Below are positions 1 to 7,525 of a stretch of DNA of 9,782 bases, in pieces. The notes below the pieces were generated by a model. That model was not told the DNA's origin. It searched no databases and was given only the letters and a program-made list of their open reading frames with translations. Each line of letters starts with the position of its first letter. Within the stretch, counting starts at the first letter, position 1. Both the position numbers and the translations under genes were made by a program. Origin of the DNA: an uncultured Clostridia bacterium (lineage in GTDB: Bacteria > Bacillota > Clostridia > Oscillospirales > Oscillospiraceae); assembly GCA_945910975.1 (NCBI GenBank), contig CAMDZY010000056.1:1-9782 (forward strand), read 5' to 3'.

Positions 1-280
1 TGCTTATCCTTTTTTAACACGAATATCACACAATAATGTATGTTTTCAAAATTTTTCTGTACCATTTAATTACCATTTGTTTCCAGCCCACGAATAGTGT
101 ACTACACGAATTGTGGGATGTCAAGTATTTTTTTCGTTGCGGCGGAATTCGATGCGTTTTACCGATAAAATCTGTTAATGTAGAAGCGGAAGAGGCAGGG
201 CTGTTGAAATTGCGATCATTTTGGGGTTCTGCGGCAGACATCATGCATGGATATGTGCAATTGGAGAAGGAGGCAAAAGC
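1..280. other. AT-rich non-coding region upstream of the XRE regulator
   Basis: No convincing gene is visible. The first 180 bases are clearly richer in A+T than the rest of the window, as expected for an intergenic promoter region. An open frame at 36-284 exists but has no ribosome binding site and no recognisable family. The only structured element is the dyad at 89-115, listed separately. A weak promoter can be drawn (TTGTTT at 77-82, 17-base spacer, TACTAC at 100-105), but it is not strong enough to call. A T-run at about 10-15 could be the tail of a terminator from a gene outside the window. Confidence 0.5.
89..115. promoter_or_regulatory. Imperfect 27-bp dyad, possible operator of the XRE regulator
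   Basis: The site is centred on position 102. Its inner arms are GTGTA (97-101) and TACAC (103-107) around one base, and the outer arms CAC (89-91) and GTG (113-115) are also complementary. Ten of the 13 arm positions pair. It lies about 170 bp upstream of a small helix-turn-helix gene, a common place for an autoregulatory operator. XRE proteins usually bind dyads of this size. Binding is inferred only from symmetry and position, and an unrelated regulator or chance remains possible. Confidence 0.3.
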
Positions 281-634
281 ATGATCGGAGCGAGAATTGC
301 TGTTTTGCGTCACCAAGCCGGAATTTCACAGCTGACATTGGCAAAACGACTCAATGTGAGCGTAAGCACAGTGGGGATGTATGAACAGGGAAGGCGGGAG
401 CCAAGCGGGGAGTGTCTGGTGAAACTGGCGGAGCTGTTTGGCGTTTCCACGGACTTTTTATTGACCGGCACCCCATCGGTGTGCTGCGATGCGGAAAAAT
501 TACAGGTAATTTTTTTGTCGGCCATCAGCAAGCTGGACGGAACGGTGCAGTTCCGCCATTCGGACGGAAGCGTTACGCCGATGGGGTCGCAGGAATTGGC
601 ACAGTTGTTTGCAACTTTGCTCTGTACGCCTTGA
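281..634 (+). CDS. XRE-family helix-turn-helix transcriptional regulator
   Basis: A 117-residue protein with an N-terminal HTH_3 (Cro/C1-type) domain over residues 5-60. It has the typical pattern IAVLRHQAGISQ, then LAKRLNVSVSTVGMYEQG, PSGECLVKLAELFGVSTDFLL. The remaining ~55 residues match no family I recognise; they may be a ligand or dimerisation tail. The frame is open further upstream, but ATG 281 is chosen because a strong GGAGAAGGAGG stretch (263-273) lies just upstream and the HTH begins at residue 5. Family members bind operator DNA as dimers, usually as repressors. The target is unknown; a dyad at 89-115 is a candidate for autoregulation. The stop codon overlaps the -35 element of the tadA promoter. 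Confidence 0.88.
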   Translation: MIGARIAVLRHQAGISQLTLAKRLNVSVSTVGMYEQGRREPSGECLVKLAELFGVSTDFLLTGTPSVCCDAEKLQVIFLSAISKLDGTVQFRHSDGSVTPMGSQELAQLFATLLCTP

Positions 635-659
635 CGTTTTGCAAAAAATCCGTTATGAT
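631..659 (+). promoter_or_regulatory. Sigma-A type promoter for the tadA unit
   Basis: TTGACG at 631-636, a spacer of exactly 17 bases, and TATGAT at 654-659. This is 5 of 6 matches to consensus in each box. Transcription should begin near G666-G667. The -35 box overlaps the stop codon of the XRE gene (632-634), and the -10 box lies inside the first copy of the repeat described for 653-777. Activity is inferred from sequence alone. Confidence 0.7.
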
Positions 660-777
660 AATGTCGGCTGAATCAGTGGCTTTGCTGCTTTTTCCGGATT
701 CAGACATTATCACAATGGTGTATTTCCACCGACGCGGTGAGCCGTGCCAGTGGAGGGTTCAGCACACATTATGATAA
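653..777 (+). repeat. Threefold repeat forming alternative stems in the tadA leader
   Basis: Three related modules are present. An inverted copy lies at 653-674, overlapping the promoter -10 box. Direct copies lie at 697-715 (GATTCAG then ACATTAT) and 756-777 (GGTTCAG, three bases, ACATTATGATAA). The first copy can pair with the last: 653-664 with 766-777 (11 of 12 pairs) and 667-674 with 756-763 (8 pairs including one G-T), separated by a 2x2 internal loop. Alternatively it can pair with the middle copy: 668-674 with 697-703 and 658-664 with 704-710. The two folds are mutually exclusive. A smaller stem 725-729/750-754 lies inside. I recognise no riboswitch class. It may be a leader RNA, a set of protein sites, or both. 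Confidence 0.5.
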
Positions 778-806
778 GGAAAACAATTGTGAAGGCGGAA
801 CGATAA

Positions 807-1286
807 ATGACGGACGAGCAGTGGATGCAGCAGGCGCTGCAGTTGGCCAAGCAAGCGGCGGCGGAGGGAGAGGTTCCGGTCGGCGCGGTGGTGACTCTGG
901 GCGATGAAATCGTCGGGCAGGGGAGAAACCGCCGAGAGATGGGCAAAAATGCCCTGTATCATGCAGAACTTGAGGCCATCGATCAAGCCTGCACGCGACT
1001 TGGCGGTTGGCGGCTTTGGCAGTGCAGCATTTATGTTACGCTGGAGCCTTGCCCCATGTGCGCCGGTGCCATTCTCAACGCGCGAATCCCGCGTGTGGTC
1101 TATGGCGCGCCGGACGATAAGAACGGCGCGGCCGGTTCGGTGATCAACATTTTGTCGATGCCCTTCCAGTTTCGGCCGCAGCTTGTTTCCGGCGTGCTGG
1201 AGGCGCCGTGCAGGCAGCTTTTGCAGGAATTTTTTCAACAATTACGCGAAAAAAGATCCACCGAGGAACCTCGGTGGAAAAAATAA
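807..1286 (+). CDS. tadA: tRNA-specific adenosine deaminase TadA
   Basis: A 159-residue cytidine/deoxycytidylate deaminase-fold enzyme. It deaminates adenosine 34 to inosine in the anticodon wobble position of tRNA-Arg(ACG), in the cytoplasm. The zinc-site motifs are HAE at residues 52-54 (H52 ligand, E54 proton shuttle) and PCPMC at 81-85 (C82 and C85 ligands). EGEVPVGAV near the N-terminus and GAPDDKNGAAGS near residues 100-111 are also typical, and length is normal. The start ATG follows TAA directly; its Shine-Dalgarno (792-799, AAGGCGGA) is mediocre. It heads an apparent operon with the FakA-like gene (30-bp gap) and nth. The last codons (RSTEEPRW) are encoded by a perfect inverted repeat that acts as terminator-like DNA on the other strand. 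Confidence 0.95.
   Translation: MTDEQWMQQALQLAKQAAAEGEVPVGAVVTLGDEIVGQGRNRREMGKNALYHAELEAIDQACTRLGGWRLWQCSIYVTLEPCPMCAGAILNARIPRVVYGAPDDKNGAAGSVINILSMPFQFRPQLVSGVLEAPCRQLLQEFFQQLREKRSTEEPRWKK
1249..1278 (-). terminator. Antisense-oriented intrinsic terminator inside the 3' end of tadA
   Basis: TCCACCGAGG (1257-1266) and CCTCGGTGGA (1269-1278) form a perfect 10-bp inverted repeat, in practice a 9-bp stem with a four-base loop. On the plus strand it is followed by A residues, so it is no terminator for the tadA mRNA. On the minus strand the stem is followed after two bases by six T (complement of 1249-1254), the classical intrinsic terminator arrangement. It would stop transcripts coming leftward from the minus-strand hydrolase gene at 3301-2207, which has no terminator at its own stop codon. 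Confidence 0.6.
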
Positions 1287-1316
1287 GATAGAATTGTCGA
1301 ATAAGGAGATTTTGTG

Positions 1317-1565
1317 ATGGATTACCGATATGATACCCAGCTTTTGCTGGAAAACGGCGGTGTGGACGAGGATACCCTAAATGATTATTTTCTCCAACAT
1401 TTTCAGGGCGACTGTCTGCTGACCGTGGGGGATGAAGAACTGATGAAAATCCATTTCCATACCAACGAGCCGTGGAAGGTGCTGGAATACTGCGCAGGAC
1501 TTGGCGAGATTTTTGACGTTGTAGTGGAGGATATGAACAGACAGGCCAGAGGTCTGCACGGGTAA
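1317..1565 (+). CDS. Stand-alone FakA/DAK2-type middle domain protein (small)
   Basis: An 82-residue protein resembling only the middle domain of fatty-acid kinase subunit A (the YloV/DAK2 'kinase' family, normally about 550 residues). The recognisable run is YRYDTQ (residues 3-8), then GDCLLTVGDEELMKIHFHTNEP (31-52) and KVLEYCAGLGEI...VEDMNRQ, matching YGYCTE...GDSLLV..DEE..KVHVHT..PG.V..YG...GEL in FakA. The HxHT pair (H46, H48) is kept, but the Cys of YGYCT is Asp here. The ATP-binding DAK2 and C-terminal lipid-carrier-binding domains are absent, so kinase activity is unlikely. AAGGAG at 1303-1308 favours ATG 1317 over the adjoining GTG 1314. The stop TAA shares its last A with the nth start. 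The function is unknown. Confidence 0.8.
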   Translation: MDYRYDTQLLLENGGVDEDTLNDYFLQHFQGDCLLTVGDEELMKIHFHTNEPWKVLEYCAGLGEIFDVVVEDMNRQARGLHG

Positions 1566-2206
1566 TGCACATGGAAATGAACGAACGGGTGGGGGGCATT
1601 GTTGCAGCGCTGAAATCAGCCTATCCTGACCCAATGTGTGCGCTGCACTACCAAAAAGACTATGAATTGATGATCGCCGTGCGCTTGTCCGCACAGTGTA
1701 CCGATGAGCGGGTGAATCTCGTGACGCCGGCGCTGTTTGCACGCTACCCGACCTTGGATGCTTTTGCCGAAGCGGACGTTGCAGAGGTGGAGGAATATGT
1801 GCATTCGTGCGGCTTTTATAAGCATAAGGCACGAGATATCGTGTTGGCGTGCCAAATGCTGCGGGATGTCTACGACCGCCGGGTGCCGGACAATATGGAA
1901 GATTTGCTGAAGCTGCCGGGGGTAGGACGCAAGACAGCCAATTTGCTGTTGGGTGATATTTATGGCAAGGAAGCGTATGTGTGCGACACACACTGCATCC
2001 GCATCACGAACAAGCTGGGTCTGGTGTCCGGAACCAAAGACCCCGGCAAGGTGGAGCAGCAGCTGCGCAAGGTTCTGCCGCCGGAGGAATCCTCGGCGTT
2101 TTGTCACCGCATTGTGCTGCATGGCCGTGCTGTCTGTACAGCGCGTGCGCCCAAATGCGGGGAATGTACGCTTGCGCCGTTCTGCAAAGAATTTATGGGA
2201 GAATGA
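1565..2206 (+). CDS. nth: Endonuclease III, DNA glycosylase/AP lyase
   Basis: A 213-residue base-excision repair enzyme that removes oxidised pyrimidines and cleaves the abasic site. The helix-hairpin-helix is LPGVGRKTAN at residues 117-126, with catalytic Lys123 and catalytic Asp141 in VCDTH. The 4Fe-4S ligands are C191, C198, C201 and C207 (spacing C-X6-C-X2-C-X5-C). Length is typical. The start overlaps the upstream stop (TAATG), suggesting translational coupling; there is no strong own RBS, and in-frame ATGs at 1571 and 1577 are alternatives. The stop (2204-2206) abuts the stop of the opposing hydrolase gene with no intervening base, so there is no room for a terminator between them. Confidence 0.96.
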   Translation: MHMEMNERVGGIVAALKSAYPDPMCALHYQKDYELMIAVRLSAQCTDERVNLVTPALFARYPTLDAFAEADVAEVEEYVHSCGFYKHKARDIVLACQMLRDVYDRRVPDNMEDLLKLPGVGRKTANLLLGDIYGKEAYVCDTHCIRITNKLGLVSGTKDPGKVEQQLRKVLPPEESSAFCHRIVLHGRAVCTARAPKCGECTLAPFCKEFMGE

Positions 2207-3301
2207 CTATTTGCGGGGCCGCTGAAAAATTTCGTTTTTCGCGCATTTCATCAGCGTGCGGAGGGCTTCCGATACGATCTTTCGGTCGCTCTCGTCCAGA
2301 TGACGCGCAGCCTTTAGGATGGTTTTGGCGCAGGCAAACCAGCTGTCGCCCAAATCATCCAGAGTCTGCGCGTTTGTGCTGCGCAAAAGGGCATAGCAGG
2401 TGTCGACAAATTTTTCCCGCTTCGCGCGATCCATTTCCGTCAGCCACGCCTTGAGCGCGGAGTTGATGAACCGGCTGCTGTTTGTGACGGTATCCAGACA
2501 GGTAAACTGATTGCACATCAGTTGCCAGGAATAGATGTCGTGCTGCCAGATGCCGGTTTTCTGCGTGCTGTGTACGATGCTGTAGGTTTCTTCGTGTTCC
2601 AGCAGCATCCCAACGATGGACGACTGCGGCACAAAGGTATGTACACGGCTGCAAACAGCCTGATACGATGCCGTGTCCAGCACGCACGCATCAAATCCGG
2701 GGCCGTCAAAGTTGTAGACGGCGCGAATGCGCGGCTGGATATCGGCCGGACAAAATGCCGATGCATACACGGCCAGGTTGCCGCCCTTGGAGTGTCCGCC
2801 CAGGAACAGTTCGCCGCAAACCGTATTTGCAATGGCGGTGAAGTATTCCACTGCCAGCGTCTGCGCCGGGACGGGATGGACGAAGCTCATGTTAAAGTCT
2901 TCTTTCCAACCGACCAGCGTGCGGTCTGTTCCGCGGAATGCGATATAATACTGATCATCCGATATCTGCACGGTGATGGCGGAAAACTGGGTCTGCGATT
3001 CGAGATCCAGCTTATTTTCGTGCGCAAGCAATCGCAGCGAGCGAAAGCGCGGGCATTGCATCAATGTTTGCAGCAACGCCCAGTCGTCTTCCTGCGTCAG
3101 CCTGCTTTTCAAATCCTCCACAGCAAGCAGCTTGGCACAAACCGAGCCGATGGTGGGATTTTCTTCCGAAAAAGCATCCGCGGCGCATTCAAAGGGTGCA
3201 TAGGAAAAGCGTGCCAAGATCACGCCGTCCACCTCGTTGAGAGGGCTTTGCTGCATCGTTAAATCGCCGCGCCAGCTTAAATAATCCATAAAATTCGCCA
3301 T
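2207..3301 (-). CDS. DUF2974 (Mbeg1-like) alpha/beta-hydrolase, lipase-like
   Basis: A 364-residue protein starting MANFMDYLSWRGDL, the characteristic opening of the DUF2974 family in Firmicutes, with NEVDGVILARFSY following. The hydrolase fold is shown by AFRGTD (residues 121-126, oxyanion strand region) and the nucleophile elbow GGHSKGGN (168-175, Ser171 as probable nucleophile). FDGPGF at 198-203 may hold the acidic residue; the histidine is probably H244 or H254, but I cannot decide. There is no signal peptide or membrane segment, so it is probably cytoplasmic. The substrate is unknown; a lipid or ester is inferred from lipase class 3 similarity. An RBS (AAGAGG) precedes the ATG on the minus strand. 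The gene diverges from metK and converges with nth without a spacer. Confidence 0.85.
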   Translation of the reverse strand: MANFMDYLSWRGDLTMQQSPLNEVDGVILARFSYAPFECAADAFSEENPTIGSVCAKLLAVEDLKSRLTQEDDWALLQTLMQCPRFRSLRLLAHENKLDLESQTQFSAITVQISDDQYYIAFRGTDRTLVGWKEDFNMSFVHPVPAQTLAVEYFTAIANTVCGELFLGGHSKGGNLAVYASAFCPADIQPRIRAVYNFDGPGFDACVLDTASYQAVCSRVHTFVPQSSIVGMLLEHEETYSIVHSTQKTGIWQHDIYSWQLMCNQFTCLDTVTNSSRFINSALKAWLTEMDRAKREKFVDTCYALLRSTNAQTLDDLGDSWFACAKTILKAARHLDESDRKIVSEALRTLMKCAKNEIFQRPRK

Positions 3302-3337
3302 AAAAATACCTCTTGTGAAAAAACTGCCCGTTTGCGC

Positions 3338-3366
3338 TTGACAAAATCAGACAGAATGTGTATACT
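3338..3366 (+). promoter_or_regulatory. Sigma-A promoter of metK
   Basis: A perfect TTGACA at 3338-3343, a 17-base spacer, and TATACT at 3361-3366. Transcription should begin near 3373, about 15 bases before the SAM-I aptamer, which fits an S-box leader. The gap back to the divergent hydrolase start is only about 35 bases. Confidence 0.85.
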
Positions 3367-3386
3367 GTTTGTACAACCAAATAAAC

Positions 3387-3479
3387 CTTATCAAGAGTGG
3401 TGGAGGGACCGGCCCTATGAAGCCCGACAACCTGCGTAAGCAAGGTGCCAATTCCGGCGGTTCGTAATCGACAGATGAG
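3387..3479 (+). promoter_or_regulatory. SAM-I (S-box) riboswitch aptamer
   Basis: The conserved S-box core is clear: CTTATCAAGAG at 3387-3397, GGTGGAGGGAC and GGCCC around 3399-3415, ATGAAGCCC, GACAACC, and AAGGTGCCAATTCC at 3442-3455, closing with GATGAG at 3474-3479. The P1 helix forms between CTTATC (3387-3392) and GATGAG. It lies directly upstream of metK. By family knowledge, binding S-adenosylmethionine stabilises P1 and causes premature termination, giving feedback repression of SAM synthesis. TCGACAG (3468-3474) is exactly complementary to CTGTCGA (3501-3507) in the terminator stem, which is the likely antiterminator pairing. Confidence 0.95.
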
Positions 3480-3493
3480 GATACGAAAGCTCC

Positions 3494-3524
3494 GCGCGCC
3501 CTGTCGAACAGGGGGCGCTTTTTT
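3494..3524 (+). terminator. Riboswitch-controlled intrinsic terminator before metK
   Basis: A GC-rich stem (left arm about 3494-3504, right arm 3508-3518, loop around CGA, with a two-G bulge) is followed by six T. It is the expression platform of the SAM-I riboswitch. Its left arm and loop can instead pair with 3468-3474 when SAM is low. metK starts about 30 bases further on. Confidence 0.9.
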
Positions 3525-3554
3525 CTTACCTCAGCAAGAAAGGAAGAATTGTAT

Positions 3555-4709
<1,155 letters not shown>

Positions 4710-4743
4710 ATTATAATCGAAAATTGTAAACTTTTCAAGCATA

Positions 4744-4778
4744 CAAAAGCCGAGCGGACTTTGACCGTTCGGCTTTTG
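4744..4778. terminator. Bidirectional intrinsic terminator between metK and ychF
   Basis: A 14-bp stem pairs CAAAAGCCGAGCGG (4744-4757) with CCGTTCGGCTTTTG (4765-4778), with one G-T pair and a seven-base loop. The A-tract on the left arm and T-tract on the right arm make it work in both directions, ending plus-strand metK and the minus-strand sdaA-ychF unit. Confidence 0.88.
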
Positions 4779-4784
4779 TGGGTA

Positions 4785-5879
<1,095 letters not shown>

Positions 5880-5898
5880 TGGTAATACTTCCTTATTT

Positions 5899-7116
5899 TT
5901 AATGATTGACGCGGCGGCGGTTGTAGAACTGCGCCAAGCCGCCCTCTGATGTTTCGCGGAATTGCTGGTTCATTGCCTTGCCGGTTTCGTACATGGTGCG
6001 TACCACCATATCAAAGCTGGCGGTGCGGGTGCCGATGAGGAAGTGCGCAATGTTCATTGCATCCAGCGCGCGCTTTGCGGCAACGGCGTTGCGCTCGATG
6101 CAGGGAATCTGCACCAAGCCGCAGATGGGGTCGCAGGTCAGCCCAAGCTGATGCTCCATTGCAATTTCAGCGGCATATTCCGCCTGCTCGATCGGAAGTC
6201 CCATCAGCTGGCACAGCGCGGCGGCAGCCATGGAGCAGGCCGTGCCGATTTCTGCCTGGCAGCCGCATTCGGCGCCGGAGATGGAGGCATTGCGCTTTAC
6301 CAGATTACCGATCAGACCGCCGACGGCAAGGGCGCGAATGACATCGTCCTCGGAAAAATCATATCGCTGCTGCATATATTTTAACACAGCCGGCATCACG
6401 CCGCAGCTTCCGCAGGTGGGCGCGGTGACGATGGTACCGTTGTCAGCGTTTTGTTCCGCCACGGCAAACGCGTAAGAGCAGACCAGCCGCATTTCGCGCA
6501 CCTGCGGAATTTCGCCCGTATGCTCCTGCGAGTAGAGCAGCTTGGCTTTCCGCTCCAGCTTCAGGCCGCCGGGCAGGATGCCCTCGGCACGCAAGCCGTC
6601 GTCAATGGACTGCTGCATGGTGCGCCAGATCGTCCGCAAAAAGTCCCAAATTTCCGGCCCTTCGTTGATTTCCACGTATTCCGGCAGGGATATGTAGCGC
6701 CATTTGCAGAATTGCGCGATCTCCGCAAACGAATTTTCCGGATAAATTTCCGGCGATTCTACATCGGAGCGACCCTCTACTACGATATCGCCGCCGCCAA
6801 TGGACTCTACCCGCGAAAAAGCAACCTGTTCTTCGCCCTTGTAGGCAAAAAAGTCCAGCGTGTTCGGGTGCTTCATTTCGGCGGGGTCTTCGGTGGCAAA
6901 AACGACCTCGGTTTCCACCGGGGCAAGCGTTTGATAGATCACACGGTCGGTGCCGTGACCCTTACCGGTTTTGCAGAGGGAGCCGTAGAGCACGACCTTG
7001 TAGCGGTCTGCGTCCGGGTTTTCCTCACGGAACAGTTTGGCCGCGCGTTCCGGCCCCATGGTATGGGAGGAAGAAGGCCCCTTGCCAATTTTATAAACCT
7101 CTCGTATGGATTTCAT
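5899..7116 (-). CDS. sdaA: L-serine dehydratase, iron-sulfur type, single chain
   Basis: A 405-residue enzyme converting L-serine to pyruvate and ammonia. The N-terminal SDH beta domain opens SIREVYKIGKGPSSSHTMGP (residues 3-22), and the catalytic alpha domain follows from about 155. Cluster ligands by family spacing are C286 (GCQAEIG), C328 (TCDP) and C339 (IPCIERN), with 42 and 11 residue spacings as in characterised enzymes. The C-terminus ends RRVNH without the terminal cysteine found in the Legionella enzyme. The frame extends to 7146, but ATG 7116 is chosen because GGAGGA sits six bases upstream and the conserved N-terminus starts there. Both domains in one chain contrasts with the split SdaAA/SdaAB form common in Bacillota. 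It probably forms an operon with ychF. Confidence 0.95.
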   Translation of the reverse strand: MKSIREVYKIGKGPSSSHTMGPERAAKLFREENPDADRYKVVLYGSLCKTGKGHGTDRVIYQTLAPVETEVVFATEDPAEMKHPNTLDFFAYKGEEQVAFSRVESIGGGDIVVEGRSDVESPEIYPENSFAEIAQFCKWRYISLPEYVEINEGPEIWDFLRTIWRTMQQSIDDGLRAEGILPGGLKLERKAKLLYSQEHTGEIPQVREMRLVCSYAFAVAEQNADNGTIVTAPTCGSCGVMPAVLKYMQQRYDFSEDDVIRALAVGGLIGNLVKRNASISGAECGCQAEIGTACSMAAAALCQLMGLPIEQAEYAAEIAMEHQLGLTCDPICGLVQIPCIERNAVAAKRALDAMNIAHFLIGTRTASFDMVVRTMYETGKAMNQQFRETSEGGLAQFYNRRRVNH

Positions 7117-7176
7117 GATGTATCCTCCGAAATATTCTTTCGTCAATCAGACGGCAATGCCTGTTCTGACAAATAC

Positions 7177-7204
7177 ATTATAACAGAAAACCCCAAGAAA
7201 TCAA
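7177..7204 (-). promoter_or_regulatory. Promoter for sdaA-ychF
   Basis: On the minus strand, TTGATT (complement of 7199-7204), a 16-base spacer, and a perfect TATAAT (complement of 7177-7182). Transcription would start near 7170, leaving a leader of about 55 bases. The -35 is only 4 of 6, so strength is uncertain. A better TTGACA further upstream on this strand (complement of about 7213-7218) is too distant from the -10 to pair with it. Confidence 0.6.
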
Positions 7205-7239
7205 TGACGATTTGTCAATTTTTCGGGGGAACAAAAGCC

Positions 7240-7407
7240 TTAGCCGGGTATTGTGCGTTGTTGCCCAAGGCTTTCGAGCGCCAACTCGCCGGCCAGCTTG
7301 AACAGCGCGTCTGACAGCACCTGTTCCAGCGGCAAGCAGACCGTTTCGGCGACCCTTTGGTACAGCGCAAGGGTCGCGCGATCGATGTGCAGCGTAATTT
7401 CAACCAT
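7240..7407 (-). CDS. Small ribbon-helix-helix-like protein
   Basis: A 55-residue protein with a strand-like start VEITLHID (residues 2-9) followed by two amphipathic helices, RATLALYQRVAETVC and LEQVLSDALFKLAGELALESL. This is the beta-alpha-alpha order of ribbon-helix-helix (MetJ/Arc/CopG) DNA-binding proteins. I do not recognise a specific family. The start is supported by a strong GGGGAGG (complement of 7414-7420) six bases upstream; an in-frame ATG at 7422 lacks this. No toxin-like partner flanks it, so an antitoxin role is not supported. It may be a small dimeric regulator, perhaps of neighbouring sdaA or proS. Its leader carries inverted repeats able to cover the RBS. Confidence 0.65.
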   Translation of the reverse strand: MVEITLHIDRATLALYQRVAETVCLPLEQVLSDALFKLAGELALESLGQQRTIPG

Positions 7408-7413
7408 TAAGAA

Positions 7414-7494
7414 CCTCCCCAAACAGACTTGCAGGGGCTGTTAACGAACATGGCACGCACGCGCCGAACGCTGCAAGACTTTTCTAACAGCTCC
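7414..7494 (-). promoter_or_regulatory. Structured leader of the RHH gene with possible RBS sequestration
   Basis: Two interleaved inverted repeats are present. CTTGCAG (7428-7434) matches CTGCAAG (7471-7477), and the stretch 7434-7443 (GGGGCTGTTA) matches 7485-7494 (TAACAGCTCC) with one mismatch on the minus strand. Because the order is A-B-A'-B', the stems form either a pseudoknot or alternatives. In the minus-strand RNA, CCCC (complement of 7434-7437) can also pair with GGGG of the Shine-Dalgarno (complement of 7417-7420). No known riboswitch class is recognised. A short mobile repeat remnant is another reading. Confidence 0.4.
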
Positions 7495-7525
7495 CACGTT
7501 TTAGTTTATGCTGTAATTTCATTTA

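Noticed and set aside
36..284. 82-residue open frame ending in an ATGA overlap with the XRE start
   Set aside because: It has no RBS at its start, an AT-rich low-quality N-terminal part, no recognisable family, and it overlaps the dyad region. The overlap with ATG 281 is probably coincidental.
1249..1278. A6G run followed by a hairpin in tadA as a programmed -1 frameshift site
   Set aside because: The A-run is not in the X-XXY-YYZ register relative to the tadA frame, and the hairpin is only two bases downstream, closer than usual. The antisense terminator explanation fits better.
2522..3262. 246-codon plus-strand open frame opposite the hydrolase
   Set aside because: The minus-strand frame carries the clear DUF2974 signature and GHSKGG elbow; the plus frame has no recognisable motif or RBS.
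7234..7274. AAAGCCTT/AAGGCTTT inverted repeat at the end of the RHH gene as its terminator
   Set aside because: The loop is about 25 bases and no T-run follows on the minus strand.
6451..7314. 287-codon plus-strand open frame opposite sdaA
   Set aside because: It is antisense to a well-identified enzyme, lacks an RBS and runs through the sdaA promoter.
7434..7495. Terminal inverted repeats of a short mobile element (MITE)
   Set aside because: The arms look like short terminal repeats, but no flanking target duplication and no second copy is visible in the window. The leader-RNA reading explains the position by the RBS better; a genome-wide copy search would decide.
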